DNA from: Acidimicrobiaceae bacterium | GTDB lineage: Bacteria; Actinomycetota; Acidimicrobiia; Acidimicrobiales; Aldehydirespiratoraceae | Length of the DNA stretch: 33,716 nucleotides | Assembly: GCA_002694825.1 (NCBI GenBank) | Contig: NZNH01000046.1 | Coordinates: 21,545-55,260 of the forward strand | Direction of reading: 5' to 3' | In this document: in pieces, positions 16,599 through 25,148 of the stretch | Numbering within the stretch: the first letter of the stretch is position 1 | How the letters are laid out: every line of letters begins with the position of its first letter | Program-made: the position numbers and the translations under genes | The notes under the pieces: generated by a model | Told to the model about the DNA's origin: nothing | Seen by the model: the letters and a program-made list of their open reading frames with translations, nothing else | Databases searched by the model: none

Positions 16599-18221
16599 TC
16601 AGTCCTCGTCGCGGGTGATGTCTTCTTCGGGCAGGGTGGTGTCGGAGTCGACGAGCTCGGCCTGGGCATCGCCCTGGGCCTCGGCGTCGGGCTCGGCGCC
16701 AGAACCATCGGAGGTCTGGAACTGCTCGGCGAAGGCCTTGATGCCGGCTTCGAAGGCGTCCTCGTCGGGGATGACGCCATCGTTCTTGATCGAGTTCATG
16801 ATGTCGGCGTGGCGGGTGCGGAACCACTCGAGGAGCTCGGCCTCGAAGCGCAGCACATCCTCGACAGGCAGGGCGTCGAGGTAGCCGCGGGTACCGGCGT
16901 AGATCGACACGGTCTGCTCGTCGACGGGGTACGGGCTGTTGACGCCTTGCTTCAGGAGCTCGGTCAGACGGTAGCCACGTTCGAGCTGGGCCTTGGACAC
17001 GGCGTCGAGGTCGGAACCGAAGGCGGCGAACGCCTCGAGCTCACGGAACTGCTGCAGGTCGCCCTTCAGCGTGCCGGTCGCCGTCTTCATCGCCTTGACC
17101 TGCGCAGCCGAACCGACTCGGGACACCGAGATACCCACGTCGACGGCGGGGCGGATACCCGACTTGAACAGGTCGTCCTGAAGGAAGATCTGGCCGTCGG
17201 TGATCGAGATCACGTTGGTGGGAATGAACGCCGACACGTCGCCGGCCTTGGTCTCGATGACCGGGAGTGCGGTGAGCGAACCGGCGCCGAGCTCGTCGGA
17301 GAGCTTGGCGGCCCGCTCGAGGAGGCGCGAGTGGAGGTAGAACACGTCACCGGGGAAGGCCTCGCGGCCCGGCGGGCGGCGCAGCAGCAGCGACACCTGA
17401 CGGTAGGCCTCGGCCTGCTTGGAGAGGTCGTCGTAGACGATGAGCGAGTGCTCGCCGTTCTCCATCCAGTGCTGGCCCATGGCGCAACCGCCGTAGGGAG
17501 CCAGGTACTTGAACGGTGCCGGGTCGGAAGCCGGGGCGACCACGACGGTGGTGTACTCCATAGCCCCGAGCTCTTCGAGCGTGGCAACCGACTGGGCAAC
17601 GGTCGAGGCCTTCTGACCGATCGCCACATAGATGCACTTCACGCCCAGACCCTTCTGGTTCAGGATCGTGTCGAGCGCAATGGTGGTCTTGCCGGTCTTG
17701 CGGTCGCCGATGATCAACTCTCGCTGGCCACGGCCGACCGGGATGAGTGAGTCGATCGACTTGATGCCGGTCTGCATCGGCTCGTGCACCGGCTTGCGAC
17801 CGGTGATGCCCGGCGCCTGGATCTCCATACGGCGGGGCTGCACATTGGTGAGCGGACCCTTGCCGTCGACCGGCTCGCCGAGCGGGTTGACGACACGGCC
17901 CAGCAGGCCGTCGCCGACGGGCACGGACAAGATGTCGCCGGTGGCGACCACAGTCTGGCCTTCCTCGATGCCTTCGACATCGCCGAGGACCACGGCGCCG
18001 ATCGAATCCTCGTCGAGGTTGAGGGCGAGACCGACGAGACCGTTCTCGAAGCGGAGCATCTCGTTGACCGCCGCGTTGGGCAGGCCCGACACGCGTGCAA
18101 TGCCGTCGCCGACCTCGAGCACCCGACCGACGGTGGTCTGCTCGACCGAGGGGGTGAAGCCCTCGAGGTTCGCCTTCAGCGCTGCGGTGATCTCATCGGT
18201 GTTGATCTGCAGATCAGCCAT
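16599..18221 (-). CDS. atpA: F1Fo ATP synthase alpha subunit, with acidic C-terminal tail
   Basis: 540 residues. Non-catalytic nucleotide-binding subunit of F1. The P-loop is [15 protein letters not shown]; the Arg-finger region and the signature [17 protein letters not shown] are present. The N-terminal delta-binding helix is [21 protein letters not shown]. The conserved fold ends near AFAEQFQ (about 508), and about 32 very acidic residues follow ([14 protein letters not shown]..., ending DITRDED). Mycobacterial alpha subunits also carry a C-terminal extension that suppresses ATP hydrolysis, but the sequence here is not obviously the same. Start ATG 18221, with AGAGAGAT upstream. Confidence 0.98.
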   Translation of the reverse strand: MADLQINTDEITAALKANLEGFTPSVEQTTVGRVLEVGDGIARVSGLPNAAVNEMLRFENGLVGLALNLDEDSIGAVVLGDVEGIEEGQTVVATGDILSVPVGDGLLGRVVNPLGEPVDGKGPLTNVQPRRMEIQAPGITGRKPVHEPMQTGIKSIDSLIPVGRGQRELIIGDRKTGKTTIALDTILNQKGLGVKCIYVAIGQKASTVAQSVATLEELGAMEYTTVVVAPASDPAPFKYLAPYGGCAMGQHWMENGEHSLIVYDDLSKQAEAYRQVSLLLRRPPGREAFPGDVFYLHSRLLERAAKLSDELGAGSLTALPVIETKAGDVSAFIPTNVISITDGQIFLQDDLFKSGIRPAVDVGISVSRVGSAAQVKAMKTATGTLKGDLQQFRELEAFAAFGSDLDAVSKAQLERGYRLTELLKQGVNSPYPVDEQTVSIYAGTRGYLDALPVEDVLRFEAELLEWFRTRHADIMNSIKNDGVIPDEDAFEAGIKAFAEQFQTSDGSGAEPDAEAQGDAQAELVDSDTTLPEEDITRDED

Positions 18222-18281
18222 TTTCGTCTATCTCTCTGGTGTGAAGTTCTGGGTGGGGCGGTGAATCGTTGGAGTGACAGG

Positions 18282-18806
18282 TCAGCCGATATGGCTCTTG
18301 ACCTGGGCGAGGCGGCTGCGGACGCTGCCGTCGATGACGGTGTCGCCGATCGTGGTGACGATGCCCCCAAGCACGGAGGGATCGACCGTCACGCGAACGT
18401 CGACATCCTTGCCGGTCGCCTGCTTGAGCGAGGCGGCGAGGCGCGACACCTGATCCTCGGAGAGGGCCACGGCGGAGCGAACCTCGGCGACGTCTCGGCC
18501 GCTGGCGGTGGCCAGCTTGGCGACGAGGGCCCGAGCGATGGCCGGGAAGTCACCGGCCCGACCAGCGCCGACGACGAGCGACACGGCGGCGGTCGTGACA
18601 TCGGAGGCCTTCCCCTGGAGGAGGTCTTCAACGATCTGCTGACGGGTGGCGGCCGGCACGTGGGGGTCGGCGAGGGTGTTGCGCAACTCGTCGTTGGCTT
18701 CGAGGGCCTGGGCGAAGCGCAGGATCTCGTCGTCGGCCCCCGTATCGCCCTCGGCTCGCAGCACAGCGAGGAGAGCGGCGGCGTAGGCGTCGATGGTGTC
18801 GCTCAT
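18282..18806 (-). CDS. atpH: F1Fo ATP synthase delta subunit
   Basis: 174 residues, normal length. The N-terminal helical domain starts DTIDAYAAALLAVLRAEG. The C-terminal domain has the family signature GKDVDVRVTVDPSVLGGIVTTIGDTVIDGSVRSRL (about 135-168). Delta joins the b-type peripheral stalk to the top of F1. In mycobacteria delta is fused to a b-like segment; here it is a free protein 22 bases after the second b-type gene. Confidence 0.96.
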   Translation of the reverse strand: MSDTIDAYAAALLAVLRAEGDTGADDEILRFAQALEANDELRNTLADPHVPAATRQQIVEDLLQGKASDVTTAAVSLVVGAGRAGDFPAIARALVAKLATASGRDVAEVRSAVALSEDQVSRLAASLKQATGKDVDVRVTVDPSVLGGIVTTIGDTVIDGSVRSRLAQVKSHIG

Positions 18807-18828
18807 GAGATGGTCTTTCGTTCCGCGG

Positions 18829-19353
18829 TCAGCTGGCGCCGACGCTGGAGATGTAGTCGTCGATCAGTGCGGACTGGGTGGAGTCGTCGAGGTTGTTGCG
18901 CACCACGGCGTCAGCCGCAACGCGAGCCTGCTCGGCAACGGCGGCCCGAAGGTCGGCCAAAGCCTGGTCGCGCTGGGCGGCGACCTCGATCCGGGCCCGT
19001 TCCTTGGCCTCGGCGACGTCGCTTTCTGCCCGAGCGATCAGGTCTGCCTCGAGGCGGGTGGCCTGGTCGCGAGCGTCGGCAATGATCGCTTCGGCTTCGG
19101 CGCCGGCGTCACCGAGCGAGGAGGTCAGGGCCTCCAACTCGGCCTCGGCCTCAGCCTTGGCCTGCTCGGCCTCGGCGAGTTCGCCCTCGACCTTGGCAGA
19201 GGTCGCCTTCATGGCGGCCTTGATGGCAGGCACGCCCTTCATGACGAACACCACGGCGATGATAAGGAACGCAGCCGAGCCCCAGTAGAGCTCGTTGGGA
19301 TCGCCGGGGATCCAGTTCCCGTTTGGTCCTTCGGCGGCGAAGATTCCGATCAT
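18829..19353 (-). CDS. atpF: F1Fo ATP synthase b-type subunit, second copy
   Basis: 174 residues. One membrane segment near residues 25-43 (WGSAAFLIIAVVFVMKGVPA) is followed by a long Ala/Glu-rich coiled coil (about 50-150) and a short C-terminal region (NNLDDSTQSALIDDYISSVGAS) that should bind delta. The N-terminal 20 residues (FAAEGPNGNWIPGDPNELY) are probably outside the membrane core. Together with the b subunit encoded just upstream it could form a heterodimeric peripheral stalk. The paired arrangement resembles b/b' of photosynthetic bacteria, or the b-delta fusion partner of mycobacteria before fusion. ATG at 19353, 11 bases after the preceding gene. Confidence 0.93.
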   Translation of the reverse strand: MIGIFAAEGPNGNWIPGDPNELYWGSAAFLIIAVVFVMKGVPAIKAAMKATSAKVEGELAEAEQAKAEAEAELEALTSSLGDAGAEAEAIIADARDQATRLEADLIARAESDVAEAKERARIEVAAQRDQALADLRAAVAEQARVAADAVVRNNLDDSTQSALIDDYISSVGAS

Positions 19354-19364
19354 GGTCGTCTCCT

Positions 19365-19901
19365 TCAGTCGGCCGAGAGGGCCTGGTCGATGACGGACTG
19401 CTGGTTGCCGGCGTCGAGATCACGGCCGAGCACGATCTGTGCGGCCCCGACGGCAAGCGACGAGACGTCGCCTCGCATGCCGGAAAGCGCTTCGGCTCGA
19501 GCCTCATCGATCTCGGCTTGTGCACTGCGCCGCATCTCGGCGATTTCCGTGTCGGCCTCGGCCTGCAGCGCAGCGCGACGCTCGTCGGCGGCGGCACGCG
19601 CCCCGGCGAGGATGGCGTTGGCTTCGGCACGAGCCTCCGCAAGGGTGGCCTCGTGGTCCCGGCGAGCCGAGCCAAGCGCAGCGGTGGCCGCATCGGCGGC
19701 GTCCTTGCCCGACTGGATGGTGCTGGAACGCTCCTCCATTGCCCGCAAGATCGGGGGCAGGAGGACGAACTTCATCATCGCCCAGAGGGCGAAGAAGAAG
19801 ATCGCCGCCCAGACGATCTCGTTCTCGACGGGAATGACGGGGTTCGGCGGATCGCCGGCCTCTTCTTCGGCCGCTACAACGATGGCCAAGAGATTGATCA
19901 C
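19365..19901 (-). CDS. atpF: F1Fo ATP synthase b-type subunit, first copy
   Basis: 178 residues. A short N-terminal stretch (LLAIVVAAEEEAGDPPNPVIP) is followed by one membrane segment (IVWAAIFFFALWAMMKFVLLPPI, about 30-52), then a long polar coiled coil ending in VGAAQIVLGRDLDAGNQQSVIDQALSAD, the delta-contact region. The start of the coiled coil (ILRAMEERSSTIQSGKDAAD) matches the classic b pattern. It follows atpE after 91 bases that hold a strong hairpin. ATG at 19901 has an AGGTGA-type site upstream. Confidence 0.95.
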   Translation of the reverse strand: MINLLAIVVAAEEEAGDPPNPVIPVENEIVWAAIFFFALWAMMKFVLLPPILRAMEERSSTIQSGKDAADAATAALGSARRDHEATLAEARAEANAILAGARAAADERRAALQAEADTEIAEMRRSAQAEIDEARAEALSGMRGDVSSLAVGAAQIVLGRDLDAGNQQSVIDQALSAD

Positions 19902-19951
19902 GGATTCACCTCAGGTGGTACGGGTGACGAACGGATGTTCAGAACAGTGCA

Positions 19952-19972
19952 CCGGGTCGGCAAACGACCCGG
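19952..19972 (-). terminator. Hairpin between atpE and the first atpF gene
   Basis: CCGGGTCG (19952-19959) pairs perfectly with CGACCCGG (19965-19972) around a 5-base loop. It lies about 20 bases after the atpE stop on the minus strand. There is no T-run. A likely role is to stabilise the atpE message or reduce read-through, since the c subunit is needed in many copies per complex (inference). Confidence 0.6.
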
Positions 19973-19992
19973 GACGCCGACAGGCGGCGGAA

Positions 19993-21114
<1,122 letters not shown>

Positions 21115-21118
<4 letters not shown>

Positions 21119-21624
21119 TGGTGCTCCTTGGTTTCGGAGAGGTCGGAGATCGTTGGGCTGTTGCTGGCCTGGGCGGCGTCGAGTCCGGGCTTCGGCTTCA
21201 GCCCGGGAAAGGCTAGCGAGGCGGACACGAAACGCATCTCCCAGAACAACAATCCAAGATGGGTGATGATGAGCGTGAGCCCGAGGGGGATCAGCTCGAC
21301 CCAGGCGGCGTCGCGAACGAGCAACACGGCCAGGGTGATGAGACCAAGGCGGATCAAAAACCCGAAGAGGGCCACGCCCGCCATGAGGGCGATCGAGATG
21401 CGGGCCGCAAAGCCGAGCGACCAGGCCGCCAGCAAGAAGTTCACGACCACGATGGCCAGGGCATAGGCGACCGACACAGCCCCGTCCGTGCCCCAGAAAA
21501 TGGCGCCGACCATTGCCGCCACCGGGGCGATCAATGCACCTCGACGAGCGAGGTCTTTCGCCACCTCGACGGCGGGCGACGGACCTTCCATGCGCATGGC
21601 GAGGGGGTTGGCCGGGGCGTTCAC
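21115..21624 (-). CDS. Small membrane protein of the atp operon, ATP synthase I (UncI)-like
   Basis: 169 residues with about four hydrophobic segments between residues 28 and 125 (ALIAPVAAMVGAIFW, VAYALAIVVVNFLLAAW, ISIALMAGVALFGFLIRLGLITLAVLLV, IPLGLTLIITHLGLLFWEM), then a polar tail. Position before atpB and overall layout match AtpI/UncI-type proteins, which in other bacteria help c-ring assembly or Mg2+ supply. Direct sequence signatures are weak, so the family call rests mainly on location and topology. ATG at 21624 overlaps the preceding stop by four bases. Confidence 0.75.
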
Positions 21625-21971
21625 GACTCGGATCCCTCGAGCGGCATCGAGTCGATTTCACCGGTGAGGTCTCGGACTGGGCGGGCGCCGAGTTCGGCTG
21701 CCTCCGCTCGAAGACGCGCCGCTTCTTCGCGGACTGCAGCGACGTGTTCGGCTGCTTCGGTCATACCTCGCTGGTAGTCGTAATAGACCTTCAGGACGGC
21801 GCCGACCGTGCCGAACGCGAGAAAGGCGAGCATGAAGACGGGTCGGGTGCCGGCGGCGGAGTCGATCCAGAGGCCGAGGAGCGCAATGAGCACGGGGGCG
21901 AGGACGAGGTCGAAGCCACCACTTGAGCGCCAGATGGCGTCGTGGAGATCGCGCTTTGCCGCAGCGTCCAT
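21621..21971 (-). CDS. AtpZ/AtpI-like membrane protein, first gene of the atp operon
   Basis: 116 residues. Two hydrophobic segments (about 18-35, GFDLVLAPVLIALLGLWID, and 42-60, PVFMLAFLAFGTVGAVLKVYY) with the conserved GLWIDxxxGTRPVF turn between them, the AtpZ/AtpI_2 pattern. A polar helix and a 40-residue Glu/Ala/Arg-rich tail follow. In other bacteria such proteins form a complex with AtpI and assist Mg2+ or Ca2+ transport or ATP synthase assembly. ATG at 21971 (MDAAAKRDLHDA) has GGGGACAG upstream; the extension to 22070 covers the promoter region and is rejected. Confidence 0.82.
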   Translation of the reverse strand: MDAAAKRDLHDAIWRSSGGFDLVLAPVLIALLGLWIDSAAGTRPVFMLAFLAFGTVGAVLKVYYDYQRGMTEAAEHVAAVREEAARLRAEAAELGARPVRDLTGEIDSMPLEGSES

Positions 21972-22041
21972 TCTCTGTCCCCGGAGACCTGTTCTCGAGC
22001 GAGTCACTGCGCCGACAACGGCTGCTCGTGAACCCGTGCAC

Positions 22042-22070
22042 AAGCTAGCTTGACGCCGATCGCCTGGCAA
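22042..22070 (-). promoter_or_regulatory. Predicted promoter of the atp operon
   Basis: Minus strand: TTGCCA (22070-22065), 17-base spacer, TAGCTT (22047-22042). Transcription would start near 22035, leaving a leader of about 64 bases before ATG 21971. A 12-bp palindrome CAAGCTAGCTTG (22041-22052) covers the -10 box. It sits in the longest gene-free stretch of the window (21972-22165). Confidence 0.5.
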
Positions 22071-22127
22071 CCCCGGCCCTTAGCGCCTCCACTCCCGGTC
22101 GAGGTCGGCCGCGAACAAAGCGAGCCA

Positions 22128-22145
22128 TCAGCGACAAACCGCTGA
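22128..22145 (-). terminator. Weak hairpin after the 22166-23152 gene
   Basis: TCAGCG (22128-22133) pairs with CGCTGA (22140-22145) around a 6-base loop, about 20 bases after the stop of the minus-strand gene. The stem is short and no T-run follows. It might mark the end of the argS-to-22166 transcription unit before the atp promoter. Confidence 0.3.
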
Positions 22146-22165
22146 ATCGAAACCGGTGAGCGCCG

Positions 22166-23152
22166 TCAGTCGACCCAGGGGGTGCCGATCGACCGGAACG
22201 ATGCCGGGACCGGCAACCGGGAGGCGAGGCGTTCGACATACGGCAAACGATCACGCTCGGGCATGACGATCCTGACTTCCGCAGGGGCATGCACGCTCAC
22301 CAGGTCGGCGATGGCGGGTATCAGCCCGAGATCGACCCCCACGGAGCACACGACGAGAACCCGCCGGTCGCCGTCGCGGCCGAGCAGCGATGCCGGAGCG
22401 GCCTCGAGCAGGTTGGGGCGAGGTGGAATCGGCTCGACGAGCTCGGGCAACGACACCCCTGCCAGGAACGGGTCCTGCACGACGAGGTGACGAAGCCACC
22501 GCTCCCGAGCCAGACGATTCACCGCATGGGAAACGGCCCCCGGCGTGCGATGCGGACGCACCTGGGCAACAGCATCGTGAAGTGCGTCAGCCGGGTTACG
22601 CCCGGCGTGCAGCAGGGCCCCGGCTTCTCGGTCGAATCGCCCGACACCCGCTTCGAGAACGGGGCCGTCGGGGCCGTGCAGGATTCGAGCGACCTCGAGT
22701 CCCGCCAACTCGCCGCGCACGAGTCCGTTCTCGCAGACGATCTCGAGTCCTTCGTCGACCAGCATCGCTTCGAGATGCGCAATGTCGTCGGCTCGGGGCA
22801 GGGCGGGCGGGACGGGCTCGGGTTCGGCCTCGACCACCGTGTCACCAACCGCCTTCCACACCCGGAGTTCGGGGGCGAGCACGGCGGCGCGCCTCGCATG
22901 GACGGGTGCGTGATGGTCGACGACCAACGTCGCGGCCTCGGGAGCATGGCGGTCGAGCCACACGAGCACCCCGCCGAGCGCGGCGAGGTCGTCACTCATC
23001 GAGACGATCCAGGCCTGCTCCTCGGAACGGACTGTGATCCCGAACGGCGCAGCGTCAGGAGTCGACGACGGGCTGATGTCGAAGCACTGCCGCAACAACG
23101 CAACGGCGCGTGCCCGCTCGAGTTGAGCCCGACGATCAGCGTCGAGCGCCAT
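22166..23152 (-). CDS. Unrecognised protein, 328 residues, between rpmE and the atp operon
   Basis: I do not recognise this protein. It has no signal peptide and no clear membrane segment. Mixed alpha/beta character is visible: a stretch GGVLVWLDRHAPEAATLVVDHHAP (about 58-81), an Arg/Glu-rich middle (DIAHLEAMLVDEGLEIVCENGLVRGELAGLEVARI) and a C-terminal segment RRVLVVCSVGVDLGLIPAIADLV followed by VRIVMPERDRLPYVERLASRL. The last part looks like a nucleotide- or substrate-binding Rossmann-like unit, but no motif is decisive. ATG at 23152 is six bases after rpmE and has no strong ribosome site, so it is probably coupled to rpmE. It occupies the place where prfA and prmC often lie in other actinobacteria. 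Confidence 0.75.
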   Translation of the reverse strand: MALDADRRAQLERARAVALLRQCFDISPSSTPDAAPFGITVRSEEQAWIVSMSDDLAALGGVLVWLDRHAPEAATLVVDHHAPVHARRAAVLAPELRVWKAVGDTVVEAEPEPVPPALPRADDIAHLEAMLVDEGLEIVCENGLVRGELAGLEVARILHGPDGPVLEAGVGRFDREAGALLHAGRNPADALHDAVAQVRPHRTPGAVSHAVNRLARERWLRHLVVQDPFLAGVSLPELVEPIPPRPNLLEAAPASLLGRDGDRRVLVVCSVGVDLGLIPAIADLVSVHAPAEVRIVMPERDRLPYVERLASRLPVPASFRSIGTPWVD

Positions 23153-23158
23153 GAGAGG

Positions 23159-23458
23159 TCAGCTCTCGTCGCCCTCGGCGGCAGCTTCGTCGGCAGCCGG
23201 AGCGTCGGTCTTCTTGCGACGGCCGTAGCGCTTCTCGAAGCGCTCGACGCGACCGGCGGTGTCGACGATCTTCATCTGGCCGGTGAAGAAGGGATGGCTC
23301 TCGCTCGAGATCTCCACCTTGGCGAGGGGGTACTCGTTGCCGTCCTCCCAGGTGACGGTCTCGCTGGTGGCGATCGTCGAACGGATGATGAACGACGTGC
23401 CGGCGGACACGTCCTGGAAGACGACCGGGCGGTACTCGGGGTGGATGTCGGACTTCAT
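23159..23458 (-). CDS. rpmE: 50S ribosomal protein L31, type B-like (no zinc Cys pairs)
   Basis: 99 residues. The N-terminus [16 protein letters not shown], then [25 protein letters not shown] and [14 protein letters not shown], matches the B-type (Cys-free) L31, longer than the A type. No Cys is present, so it does not bind zinc as A-type L31 does. The last 18 residues are acidic ([14 protein letters not shown]). ATG at 23458 has GGGAG seven bases upstream. It follows rho by 14 bases, the usual place for L31 in this group. The ytiA/rpmE2 symbol could also apply. Confidence 0.96.
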   Translation of the reverse strand: MKSDIHPEYRPVVFQDVSAGTSFIIRSTIATSETVTWEDGNEYPLAKVEISSESHPFFTGQMKIVDTAGRVERFEKRYGRRKKTDAPAADEAAAEGDES

Positions 23459-23472
23459 AGCGATCTCCCAGG

Positions 23473-25005
23473 CTAGGAGGCGGAGGCCGACTTGGCGACC
23501 TCGCGCAGGAATTCGTCGTTGGTCTTGGAGGCACCAAGCCGGTCGAGCAGCTCCGCATGGGCGGCGGGGCCGCCGCTGGTGGCGATCAGGTCGGCGAGGT
23601 GGCGTCGCAGGGCGACGATCTGATCACGGGTCGCGTCGTCGAGCAGGGCGTCCTCGTGGCGGGTGGTCGACCCGGCGACGTCGATCGCCGGATACGCACG
23701 CCGCTCAGCGAGCGCTCGATCGAGACGGAGCTCGAGATTCGCCGCACCGGACAACTCGGCCAGAATCGCCTCGTCGGCACTGTTGCCGTTGTCGGTGGTC
23801 GCCGTGGCGAGGATCGTCAGCGAACCACCCTCTTCGACGTTGCGAGCAGCGGCGAAGAACTGCTTCGGGCCGATCATGGCGGTGGCATCGAGACCGCCCG
23901 GCAGCACCTTGTTCGACTGGGGGGTCTCCGTCGCATAGGCCCGGGCCAAGCGAGTGATCCCGTCGACGAGCACGACGACATCGCGCCCGTCCTCCACCAG
24001 ACGTTTGGCTCGCTCGATCGCCAGGTCGGCGATGTGCACGTGTTCGTCGGTGGGCCGGTCGAAGAGCGAGGCCACGACCTCTCCCCCATCACCGAGGGCA
24101 CGCGTCATCGAGGTGACCTCTTCGGGACGTTCGTCGATCAACAAGATGATCAGGTGAGCATCGGCGTGGTTGGCCTTCAACGAGCGGACGATCTGGTTCA
24201 TCACCGTCGACTTGCCGGCGCGGGGCGGCGCCACGATCAGGCCTCGCTGGCCTTTGCCGATCGGGGCGACCAGGTCGATCAGGCGGGCGGCAGCGTCGTC
24301 ACCATCACCGCGTTCGAGCGTGAGGCGCTCGGCCGGATGCACGGGCACGAGATCGTCGAAGTCGGGACGGGCGGTCGCTGCGTCGGGCTCGCCGCCGTTG
24401 ACGGACTCGACGGACATGAGCGCCGGGTTCTTCTCGTTGCGATTGGCCGGACGCGACGGGCCGGCGATCACGTCGCCCTTGCGCAGGCCGTACTGCCGGA
24501 CAAGCTTCACCGGCACATAGGCGTCGTCACGGCTCGGGATGTAGCCGTTCACCCGCAGGAAGCCGTAGCCCTCGCTGCGGAGGTCGAGCCGCCCCTCGGC
24601 CGGGATCGGATCGCCGTCCCACTGCTCGTTCGCGTCGTTGCGGTTGTCGCGATCGCGACCACGTCGGCGACGACGACGGTTGCCGGGTTCGGGACGGTTG
24701 TCCGCGTCGACGCTGGCATCGCCGCTGTCGTTCGCAGGCTGATCGTCGTCGCTATCGGTGTCGTCGTCCGAGGCATCGCCGGTGTCCGGCGACACCGTTG
24801 CGTCGGTGACATCGGTGTCGGGTGGGTCGGACTCTTCGGCATTCCCGCCACCGTCACCACCTGCGGCCAGGTCGAGAATGAGGTCGATGATCTCGCCCTT
24901 GCGGGCGCGCGACGAGGGCTTCTTGCCCAGCGTCGTCGCGATCTGGGTCAACTCGTCTCGGTCTTTGCGCTGCAGCGTCGAACGACGCATCTCCGCGGTT
25001 TCCAC
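23473..25005 (-). CDS. rho: Transcription termination factor Rho, diverged in RNA-binding loops
   Basis: 510 residues. Hexameric RNA-dependent helicase. The N-terminal Rho_N helical region (about 5-48) is followed by a 70-residue acidic then Arg-rich low-complexity insertion (about 50-122). Next comes the OB-fold primary RNA site with [10 protein letters not shown], then the ATPase core: Walker [10 protein letters not shown], Walker [17 protein letters not shown], and [10 protein letters not shown] near the Arg-finger. Two stretches differ from the usual Rho consensus. The Q-loop side has [20 protein letters not shown], where HRPKRFFGAARN is near-universal. The R-loop has [23 protein letters not shown], where [22 protein letters not shown] is usual. 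GTG at 25005 has GAGGAGCG upstream. Confidence 0.96.
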   Translation of the reverse strand: METAEMRRSTLQRKDRDELTQIATTLGKKPSSRARKGEIIDLILDLAAGGDGGGNAEESDPPDTDVTDATVSPDTGDASDDDTDSDDDQPANDSGDASVDADNRPEPGNRRRRRRGRDRDNRNDANEQWDGDPIPAEGRLDLRSEGYGFLRVNGYIPSRDDAYVPVKLVRQYGLRKGDVIAGPSRPANRNEKNPALMSVESVNGGEPDAATARPDFDDLVPVHPAERLTLERGDGDDAAARLIDLVAPIGKGQRGLIVAPPRAGKSTVMNQIVRSLKANHADAHLIILLIDERPEEVTSMTRALGDGGEVVASLFDRPTDEHVHIADLAIERAKRLVEDGRDVVVLVDGITRLARAYATETPQSNKVLPGGLDATAMIGPKQFFAAARNVEEGGSLTILATATTDNGNSADEAILAELSGAANLELRLDRALAERRAYPAIDVAGSTTRHEDALLDDATRDQIVALRRHLADLIATSGGPAAHAELLDRLGASKTNDEFLREVAKSASAS

Positions 25006-25096
25006 GGGCTCGCTCCTCGGGTGAGGCCGGGCCGCTCGTCCCCCATGGAGGAGCGGCGTTGTCGGGGTGTTCGCCCGATCGAATGATCAGAATCCC

Positions 25097-25116
25097 TGCC
25101 GTCGCTGCCGACGGCA
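25097..25116 (-). terminator. Hairpin in the thrC-rho gap
   Basis: TGCCGTC (25097-25103) pairs with GACGGCA (25110-25116) around a 6-base loop, in the 143-base gap between thrC and rho. It could be a weak terminator or part of an attenuating leader for rho, which is autoregulated in many bacteria. No T-run is seen. Confidence 0.45.
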
Positions 25117-25148
25117 TCATTGGCGAACGAGGTTGAGGGTAGCGGCGA

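Noticed and set aside
23557-25086. A 509-codon plus-strand frame opposite rho
   Set aside because: Mirror of the rho gene, with no recognisable domain or ribosome site.
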